NCBI RefSeq assembly: GCF_027533505.1 | Contig: NZ_JAPZUB010000001.1 | Span: 1-64,000 of the forward strand | Direction of reading: 5' to 3' | From: Flavobacterium sp. | GTDB lineage: Bacteria; Bacteroidota; Bacteroidia; Flavobacteriales; Flavobacteriaceae | Length of the DNA stretch: 64,000 bases | In this document: positions 62,015-64,000 of the stretch, piece after piece | Numbering within the stretch: the first letter of the stretch is position 1 | Layout of the letters: each line of letters starts with the position of its first letter | The notes under the pieces: generated by a model | What the model was told of the DNA's origin: nothing | What the model saw: only the letters and a program-made list of their open reading frames with translations | The model's database searches: none | Program-made: the position numbers and the translations under genes

Positions 62015-62566
62015 ATGAATTTTATAGAGACCCAACTTAAAGGATGTTTTATTCTTGAACCCAAAATCATAAAAGACCAACGCGGTTATTTTATGGAAAG
62101 TTTTAATGAGCAAACGTTTGAAAAAGGAATTGGTCAAAACGTGCATTTTGTTCAAGACAATCAATCGTACTCATCAAAAGGAGTTTTAAGAGGACTTCAT
62201 TACCAAACCGGAGAACACGCCCAAGCCAAATTGGTTCGCGTTTTACAAGGAGAAGTTTTGGATGTGGCTGTTGATATTCGTCCAGGTTCACCAACCTATG
62301 GTCAGCATGTAAGCGTTTTACTATCAGCAGAAAATCAACTACAATTTTTTATACCAAGAGGTTTTGCTCACGGATTTTTAGTCCTCAGTGAAACCGCAAC
62401 TTTCTTTTACAAATGCGATAATTTTTATAATAAAGAAAGTGAAGGCGGAATTATATTCAATGATCCAATACTCGATATTGATTGGCAATTTGAAACGAAT
62501 GAGTTGATTATATCGGAGAAAGACGAGCAACTTCCCAACCTAGAGCAAGCAAAAAAAGTATGGTAG
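62015..62566 (+). CDS. rmlC: dTDP-4-dehydrorhamnose 3,5-epimerase
   Basis: RmlC epimerises dTDP-4-keto-6-deoxyglucose at C3 and C5 in dTDP-L-rhamnose synthesis. The 183-residue product has the cupin fold, with the active-site 'VLRGLHYQTGEHAQAKLVRVLQGEVLDVAVD' and 'FIPRGFAHGFLVLSETATFFYKC'. The ATG at 62015 gives the family-type start MNFIETQLKGCFILEPKII. It overlaps rmlD by seven bases. Confidence 0.94.
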   Translation: MNFIETQLKGCFILEPKIIKDQRGYFMESFNEQTFEKGIGQNVHFVQDNQSYSSKGVLRGLHYQTGEHAQAKLVRVLQGEVLDVAVDIRPGSPTYGQHVSVLLSAENQLQFFIPRGFAHGFLVLSETATFFYKCDNFYNKESEGGIIFNDPILDIDWQFETNELIISEKDEQLPNLEQAKKVW

Positions 62567-63456
62567 TTTTAGTAACTGGAGCCAACGGACAATTGGGACA
62601 ATCATTGCGATTTATTGAAGGTAATCACCCCGATATTCAATTTGTTTTCTGTTCATCGTCAGATTTAGATATAACCAATTTAAACAACATTAAACAGGTT
62701 TTTGAACAATTCAAACCCAATTATTGCATCAACGCCGCAGCCTACACAGCTGTTGACAAAGCCGAGAGCGAACCCGAAAAAGCGCATTTAATTAATGTAG
62801 ATGGAGCCAAAAATCTAGCAGAGGTTTGTAAGCAAACGAATTGTATTTTACTACACATTTCTACTGATTTTGTCTTTGATGGAACTAAAAAAACGCCCTA
62901 CACCGAAGAAGATCAACCCAATCCAACAGGCGTTTACGGTCAGACCAAACTAGACGGCGAAAAAGCGATTCAAGCCATATTCGATAATTATTACATCATC
63001 CGAACCTCTTGGGTGTATTCTCAATTTGGGAATAATTTTATGAAAACCATGTTGCGATTGGCTTCTGAAAGAGATGCATTATCCGTAGTCAACGACCAAG
63101 TTGGTACTCCAACCCATGCTGTCGATTTGGCAGAATGTTTGGTTACAATAATTGGTCAAAATGAGCGTGTCATCCTGAGTGCAGACGAAGGACAACAACC
63201 CACAACGCACAACTTCGGAATCTATAATTTTTCCAACGAAGGCCAATGTTCGTGGTACGATTTTGCCAAAGAAATATTTAGAGTCAATAACATTTCCATA
63301 AATTTACAACCCATTCCCACAACCAGTTACCCAACGCCAGCCCAAAGACCCAGTTACAGCGTTTTGGATAAGAGTAAGATAAAAAGCGTTTTTGGAGTTA
63401 AAATAGAACAATGGAAAGAATCATTAGTTAAAACAATATCTAATGAATTTATTTGA
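62560..63456 (+). CDS. rmlD: dTDP-4-dehydrorhamnose reductase
   Basis: RmlD reduces dTDP-4-keto-L-rhamnose to dTDP-L-rhamnose with NAD(P)H. The 298-residue product has the Rossmann motif VTGANGQLGQSL at the start, 'INAAAYTAVDKAESEP', 'STDFVFDG', the catalytic YGQTKLDGE with Tyr and Lys, and 'RTSWVYSQFGNNFMKTM'. Length is normal. With rmlA and rmlC it supplies rhamnose for a surface polysaccharide. Confidence 0.94.
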   Translation: MVVLVTGANGQLGQSLRFIEGNHPDIQFVFCSSSDLDITNLNNIKQVFEQFKPNYCINAAAYTAVDKAESEPEKAHLINVDGAKNLAEVCKQTNCILLHISTDFVFDGTKKTPYTEEDQPNPTGVYGQTKLDGEKAIQAIFDNYYIIRTSWVYSQFGNNFMKTMLRLASERDALSVVNDQVGTPTHAVDLAECLVTIIGQNERVILSADEGQQPTTHNFGIYNFSNEGQCSWYDFAKEIFRVNNISINLQPIPTTSYPTPAQRPSYSVLDKSKIKSVFGVKIEQWKESLVKTISNEFI

Positions 63457-63497
63457 GTTTTCTAACGTCAATTAATTAAACTCATAAAAAATAAAGA

Positions 63498-64000
63498 ATG
63501 AATCAAAAACCAACAATATCAATTGTAAGTCCAGTTTACAGAGCTGAAAAAATTGTGGAACGACTTGTTGCCGAAATCCAAAAGACAATGAGTGAACTGG
63601 AAGTACCGTATGAAATTGTTTTAGTTGACGATAGAAGTCCAGATGATTCTTGGGAAGTGATGAAATCAATTTCGGTTAAATACAATAATGTTAAATCCAT
63701 CCGATTAAGCAGAAATTTTGGTCAGCATCCAGCAATAATGGCGGGTTTGAATTGTGCTTCTGGTGAGTGGATTGTAGTAATGGATTGTGATTTGCAAGAT
63801 CAACCCAAAGAAATAATACAACTTTACAACAAAGCCATTGAAGGATTTGATGTGGTTCAAGCAAGAAGAACCAACAGACAAGACGGTTACTTAAAAAAGC
63901 TTTCATCAAAAATCTTTTCTAAAGTATATGGCTTTTTCACAGATACAAAGTACGATAATGAGATTGCAAATTTTGGAATTTACAGACACAAAGTGGTAAA
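63498..64000 (+). CDS. Family 2 glycosyltransferase, N-terminal part (gene runs off the window)
   Basis: The frame starts with ATG at 63498 and is open to the window edge (about 167 residues seen). It shows the GT2 nucleotide-sugar binding start SIVSPVYRAEKIVERLVAEI, 'EIVLVDDRSPDDSWEVM', 'IRLSRNFGQHPAIMAGLNCASGEWIVVMDCDLQDQPKEI' and 'RRTNRQDGYLKKLSSKIF', typical of DPM1/GtrB-type transferases that make polyprenyl-phosphate sugars. Those usually end with two membrane helices, which would lie outside the window. Confidence 0.85.
   Translation, partial: MNQKPTISIVSPVYRAEKIVERLVAEIQKTMSELEVPYEIVLVDDRSPDDSWEVMKSISVKYNNVKSIRLSRNFGQHPAIMAGLNCASGEWIVVMDCDLQDQPKEIIQLYNKAIEGFDVVQARRTNRQDGYLKKLSSKIFSKVYGFFTDTKYDNEIANFGIYRHKVV

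Overview
The window is AT-rich chromosomal DNA from a member of the Bacteroidota, most likely a Flavobacteriaceae (Flavobacterium-like) bacterium. This rests on three things: families typical of that group (DUF3078, DUF2480, DUF4837, DUF4175, DUF6909, a bacterial GH3 protein, a GldM-like domain); recurrent TAnnTTTG promoter boxes; and near absence of Shine-Dalgarno sites. No intact insertion sequence, prophage or CRISPR array is visible.

Layout. 0-2.5 kb: a partial secreted adhesin-like gene, hflX and a DUF3078 protein. 2.5-12 kb: a SUF iron-sulfur cluster on the minus strand (sufA, sufB, sufC, sufD, sufS, sufE, a DUF59/SufT-type gene, DUF2480), broken by a plus-strand serine hydrolase gene and by two small S23/IVS-type four-helix-bundle genes. 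12-21 kb: a metallo-hydrolase, a subtilisin-like lipoprotein, an M1 peptidase, a 960-bp repeat-rich spacer, then a compact run ending with rnpA, an S41 protease and an OmpA-family protein. 21-33 kb: an ElaA-type acetyltransferase, a DUF4837 lipoprotein, a five-LysM lytic transglycosylase, pgk, a SPOR-repeat secreted protein, holB, a DoxX-like protein, a Pif1-type helicase and an OmpH-like lipoprotein. 33-50 kb: a methyltransferase, mnmG, ybeY, DUF4175, gltX, an outer-membrane protein, an SPFH protein, glnS, folB, tRNA-Cys, a GldM-like protein, a LysE-type transporter, a GIN-domain protein and rnr. 50-55 kb: a DUF2007 gene, a 520-bp AT-rich spacer, then a YdeI-family gene, rpiB, tex and tatA. 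55-64 kb: a GH3 protein, a carboxypeptidase-regulatory-like protein, DUF6909 and the start of a polysaccharide locus (Wzz-like protein, rmlA, rmlC, rmlD, a family 2 glycosyltransferase cut by the window end).

The most notable structure is chromosomal. The spacer at 50.58-51.09 kb carries four perfect TTWTCAACA (DnaA-box-like) sites in 400 bp. Three parS-type palindromes lie at 33.94, 35.83 and 35.88 kb. Genes left of the spacer are mostly minus-strand (about 30 of 45) and those right of it mostly plus-strand (12 of 14). Together this points to a replication origin near 50.8 kb with a ParB-loading region about 15 kb away.

The second notable structure is a pair of roughly 480-bp units. Each consists of one S23-type gene between near-perfect 28-33 bp inverted arms made of 7-bp repeats, and each exactly fills the gap between two suf genes. 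The arms would fold the suf mRNA into long stems, as in 23S rRNA intervening sequences. One copy has its gene frameshifted at an A-AAA-AAG run. Similar heptad arrays without a gene, a 16-bp TCCCGAANNTTCGGGA palindrome family and tandem fragments of tRNA-Cys show a chromosome seeded with small repeats.
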